Positions 52,623-64,000 of a stretch of DNA of 64,000 nucleotides are shown in pieces. A program made the translations under genes and the position numbers. The notes under the pieces were generated by a model that searched no databases, was not told the origin of the DNA, and worked only from the letters and a program-made list of their open reading frames with translations. Position 1 is the first letter of the stretch; the number at the start of each line of letters is the position of its first letter. The DNA is from Anaeramoeba ignava. Its lineage: Eukaryota; Metamonada; Anaeramoebidae. Where the stretch lies: contig JAPDFW010000016.1 in assembly GCA_028826165.1 (NCBI GenBank), positions 16,789 through 80,788 of the forward strand, written 5' to 3'.

Positions 52623-55600
52623 TTATTTCTTATGGAATTCAATTCCTCTTTTTTTAAGACGATCAAATAAAAAGGATGAATATTTATTATCAGAACCTTC
52701 CAATTTAGCAATAAGTTCTAAAGGAAAAACACCAGGTTGAGTAAAAATCTTCTGAGCAATTAATTCCAAAGAAGAAGCACCAGTAAAAGCAGTTGTTTGA
52801 CTCATTGCGCTAATTTTTTTTTCTTCATCATATTTTTGATATAAATCATAACTTTCTTCTAATTCTTTATCTTCTTTTTTTCCTTTTAATGTAACTCTCA
52901 TAAAAAGTAAATCTTTATCTCCTTCTCTTGGTTTCCATTCTTCTGTTATTTGTTTTAATGTTTCTTTTAATTTTGGTTCTTCAAATGCTTTTTCTTTATA
53001 AAGTTTTTGGATTAAATCAACATGTCCAGGATATCTAAATTTCCATTTTAAATTTGATTTAAATTTGATTTTGATTTTAAATTTCCATTTTAAATTTCCA
53101 TTTTAAATTTTCATTTTAAATTTTCATTTTAAATTTCATTTTAAATTTGATTTTAAATTTGATTTTAAATTTCATTTTAAATTTTCATTTTAAATTTGAT
53201 TTTAAATTTCATTTTAAATTTGATTTTAAATTTGATTTTAAATTTGATTTTAAATTTGATTTTAAATTTCCATTTTAAATTTGATTTTAAATTTTCATTT
53301 TAAATTTCCATTTTAAATTTGATTTTAAATTTCCATTTTAAATTTCCATTTTAAATTTCCATTTTAAATTTCCATTTTAAATTTCCATTTTAAATTTCCA
53401 TTTTAAATTTGATTTTCATTTTAAATTTGATTTTCATTTTAAATTTTTTATTAAAATTAACCTTAAAGTTTTCTCGATTAAATTTGGAACATGATTAAAA
53501 GTTGTAAGTAAAGATCTAAAATTAAAAATAAAAATAATTAAAAACCAAATTCAAACTAAAAATAAAATTATTACCTTAAACCATCTGTATTGAAAGCTTC
53601 TAATTTACCAATTTCTTCAATTCCTGTATCAATAGTTTCAAGTTCACTTAAAGGTTCAACAGTAACAACTTTTCCATCACGGAAAATTCTTGGTTCTCTA
53701 TTTAAAAATTAAATCCAAAAAAATGAATAAAATCAAAATAAATGAATAAATCAATTAATTCAAATAATTCAATTAAATCAAAATAAATTAATTAAAATTA
53801 AATCAAAATAAATTAAATACCTTGTGTATTCTTCAATTACATCACTTGTACAAAATACACTAAAATAATTATATGGTTCTCTTTTGCTTTCTTTTTGTGG
53901 AAGACCTCCTACATAACAAGTTATAGAATCTACAGAATCAAAATTTTTTGCTCCAATTCCAAACATTAAATTTGATAAACCTGGTGCAACTCCTGTATAA
54001 ATAAACATAAATTTTTCAATTTGATTTTAATTTTTGAATTTGATATTGAATTTAATTTTGATTTTGATTTTGAATTTTGATTTTGATTTTAAATTTGATT
54101 TTGATTTTGAATTTGATTTTAATTTTTGAATTTGATTTTGATTTTGATTTTGATTTTGATTTAAATTTGAATTTGAATTTGATTTTGATTTTGAATTTGA
54201 TTTTGAATTTGAATTTGATTTTGATATTGATTTTGAATTTGAATTTGAATTTGATTTTAAATTTGATTTTGAATTTGATTTTGAATTTGAATTTGAATTT
54301 GATTTTGATTTTGATTTTGATTTTGAATTTGATTTTGATTTTGAATTTGAATTTGAATTTGATATTGATTTTGAAATTGAATTTGAATTTGAATTTGAAT
54401 TTGATTTTGAATTTGATTTTGAATTTGATTTTAAATTTGATTTTGAATTTGATTTTGAATTTGATTTTGAATTTGATTTTGAAATTGAATTTGAATTTGA
54501 ATTTGATTTTGAATTTGATTTTGAATTTGATTTTGAATTTGAATTTGAATTTGAATTTGAATTTGAATTTGATTTTAAATTTTAAAATAATTATTCACCA
54601 CAATCAACAATAGCTGTAACTCCATTTTTTTTAGCAAGAGAATCAAGTTCCATAACATCTTGAGGAGTAAAAGAAATATCAGCAATACTTTTTCCTGCTT
54701 CAAGAACAGCAGTAAACATATTGTATCCTAAAAAAGAAGGAACAGCTCCAACAATAAAATCAAATGGTTCAACTGCTTTTTTAATTGCTTCTTTATCAGA
54801 AAAATCTAATTGAATAAATTCTATTCCAAATTCTTTAAGTTTTTTTGCTATTGCTTCATCTCGATCGGCTACTGTTACTTTGTATTGTCCTGTTTCAACA
54901 AGATCTCTTGCCATAATAGATCCCTTTTAAAATTTAAATTTGAATTTGATTTTGAATTTGAATTTGATTTTAATTGTGATTTAATTGTGATTTAATTTTG
55001 ATTTTGAATTTGAATTTGAATTTGAATTTGAATTTGAATTTGAATTTGAATTTGAATTTGATTTAATTTATTTGTGATTTAATTGTGATTTATTTGTGAT
55101 TTAATTGTAATTTTGAATGTGATTTAATTTATAATTTAATTGTGATTTAATTGTGATTTAATTATTATTTATTTGTGATTTAATTGTGATTTAATTTATT
55201 TGTGATTTAATTTAATTATGATTTATTTATATTTTAATTTTGATTTATTTGTGATTTAATTGTGATTTAATTGTGATTTAATTATAATTTAATTGTAATT
55301 TTGAATGTGATTTATTTGTGATTTAATTGTGATTTAATTTGAATGTGATTTTGAATGTGATTTTGAATTTGATTTAATTATAATTTTGAATGTGATTTAT
55401 TTGTGATTTAATTTAATTATGATTTATTTGTGATTTATTTGTGATTTATTTGTGATTTAATTGCGATTTATTTGTGATTTATTTAATTTAAATATGATTT
55501 ATTTGTGATTTAATTGTGATTGATTTAATTTAAATGTGATTTAATTGTAATTTAATTGTGATTTAATTTTGATTTAATTGTGATTTATTTGTAATTTAAT

Positions 55601-55857
55601 TGTAATTTAATTGTGATTTTGATTGTGATTTAATTATGATTTAATTGTGATTTAATTGTAATTTAATTGTAATTTAATTGTGATTTTAATTGTGATTTAA
55701 TTGTAATTTAATTGTAATTTAATTGTGATTTTAATTGTGAATAATTTTCGAATTTTAAATTTTGCTTTTTGTTTTAAAATTAAATTTTATAAATGAAAAT
55801 ATGATTGATTTGATAATTTACTTGCATTCCACCACCAAGAATTAAAATATTGAGCAT
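52623..55857 (-). CDS. Saccharopine dehydrogenase-family oxidoreductase (six exons)
   Basis: Exons on the minus strand are 55857-55822, 54923-54599, 53992-53821, 53697-53575, 53515-53462 and 53034-52623. All have GT-AG borders and matching phases, giving 373 residues. The N-terminus MLNILILGGGMQGSIMARDL is a Rossmann NAD(P)-binding loop. VDCG|VAPGLSNLMFG, YVGGLPQ, SDVIEEYTREPRI and TLRYPGHVDLI are characteristic of the compact saccharopine/lysine dehydrogenase proteins common in bacteria and archaea. The family acts on lysine-glutamate adducts or lysine; the exact substrate cannot be told here. The length is shorter than fungal LYS9 (about 446). The prokaryote-like form within five introns suggests transfer followed by intron gain, but this needs a tree. 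Divergent from V-ATPase subunit A. Confidence 0.87.
53035..53461 (-). repeat. Intron 5 of the saccharopine dehydrogenase-family gene
   Basis: A 427-bp intron composed of 12-13-mer units of TTTTAAATTTCCA or TTTTAAATTTGA (plus-strand reading). The two smaller introns at 53516-53574 and 53698-53820 are not arrays. Confidence 0.85.
53993..54598 (-). repeat. Intron 2 of the saccharopine dehydrogenase-family gene
   Basis: A 606-bp intron made of GAATTT and GATTTT hexamers (plus-strand reading). It splits the Gly codon of VDCG|VAPG. The plus strand is open for much of its length but encodes only Leu/Ile/Asn repeats. Confidence 0.85.
54924..55821 (-). repeat. Intron 1 of the saccharopine dehydrogenase-family gene
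   Basis: An 898-bp intron after a 36-bp first exon. It is filled by GAATTT hexamers near 55000 and then by 11-mer GATTTAATTGT units. The tiny first exon encodes only the Rossmann strand MLNILILGGGMQ. Confidence 0.85.
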
Positions 55858-56034
55858 TTTTGTTTAAGTTTGTTTTGTGTTTTGTGTTGATTTAATAGTT
55901 GAAAAATGAAAAAGAAAAATTTAAGAAAAAAAATTTTTTTTTCTCCTTTTTATTTTTTCTCCTTTTTAAATAAAAATTTTTTTTAATTTTTTCATTTTTC
56001 ATTTTTTTCATTTTTTTTAATTTAAAATTTTAAA
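55858..56034. promoter_or_regulatory. Divergent promoter region, dehydrogenase and V-ATPase subunit A
   Basis: 177 bp separate the two start codons. The region is homopolymeric A and T with TTTCATTTTTTTCATT directly before the V-ATPase ATG, a leader seen before several genes here (for example before ASCC3 and UTP14). Confidence 0.4.
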
Positions 56035-63900
<7,866 letters not shown>

Positions 63901-64000
63901 TTTTCAAAATCAATTTTCTTAACAATTTTCTTAAAAATTTTCTTAATAATTTCCTTTTTCTTTCAAAATAAAAATTCATTTCGATTTTAATTTTTCATTT
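63901..64000. other. Start of the V-ATPase subunit A 3' flank
   Basis: Short T-rich repeats (AATTTTCTTAA) after the stop codon, up to the window end. No further gene is visible. Confidence 0.5.

Overview
This is nuclear DNA of a unicellular eukaryote with extreme AT bias. Conserved eukaryotic genes (UTP14, ALG2, ASCC3, V-ATPase subunit A) are split by GT-AG spliceosomal introns, the standard code is used, and almost every intron and intergenic gap is filled with a short tandem repeat. The combination of long ankyrin-BTB proteins, an E2F-like winged-helix protein and low-complexity Asn/Glu/Lys spacers suggests an amoeboid protist (an Anaeramoeba-like metamonad is my first guess; dictyostelids and anaerobic fungi are alternatives). 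The sequence alone does not settle this.

Layout. 0-6 kb: a Pkr1-like V-ATPase assembly factor (minus), divergent from a 1,696-residue ankyrin-repeat protein ending in two BTB-like domains. 6-13.4 kb: hexamer repeats, one Lys-rich hypothetical gene, and a 3.8 kb array of 47/37-bp units. 13.5-19 kb: UTP14 (three exons) and ALG2. 19-29.5 kb: a tandem family of ADP-ribosyltransferase-like genes with three intact copies and two pseudogenes. 29.7-36.4 kb: three minus-strand genes, namely an E2F-like protein, a bZIP protein with a perfect CRE palindrome in its promoter, and a QN-rich coiled-coil protein. 36.7-38.3 kb: a 12-mer array. 38.4-49.7 kb: ASCC3, an RNA helicase of ribosome rescue. 49.7-52.5 kb: another 12-mer array. 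52.6-55.9 kb: a six-exon saccharopine-dehydrogenase-family gene (minus). 56.0-63.9 kb: V-ATPase catalytic subunit A in eleven exons.

The main discovery is five protein-splicing inteins in two nuclear housekeeping ATPases. ASCC3 carries three: one between the Lys and Thr of the first Walker A motif, and one in motif VI of each of its two helicase cassettes at the identical QM|CGRAGR position. V-ATPase subunit A carries two: one at exactly the site of the yeast VMA1 intein (YVG|CGERG) and one at PGGDF|SDPVT. All five keep a first Cys or Ser, a terminal His-Asn and a Cys/Ser/Thr after the junction. The four large ones contain LAGLIDADG-like regions whose catalytic acidic positions look lost, and the fifth is a mini-intein. 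Removing the inteins restores proteins of ordinary family length (about 2,324 and 620 residues). No intein is interrupted by an intron.

Functional links inside the window are modest. Pkr1-like and subunit A both belong to V-ATPase biogenesis, ASCC3 and UTP14 are both ribosome-linked, and the bZIP gene may be self-regulated.
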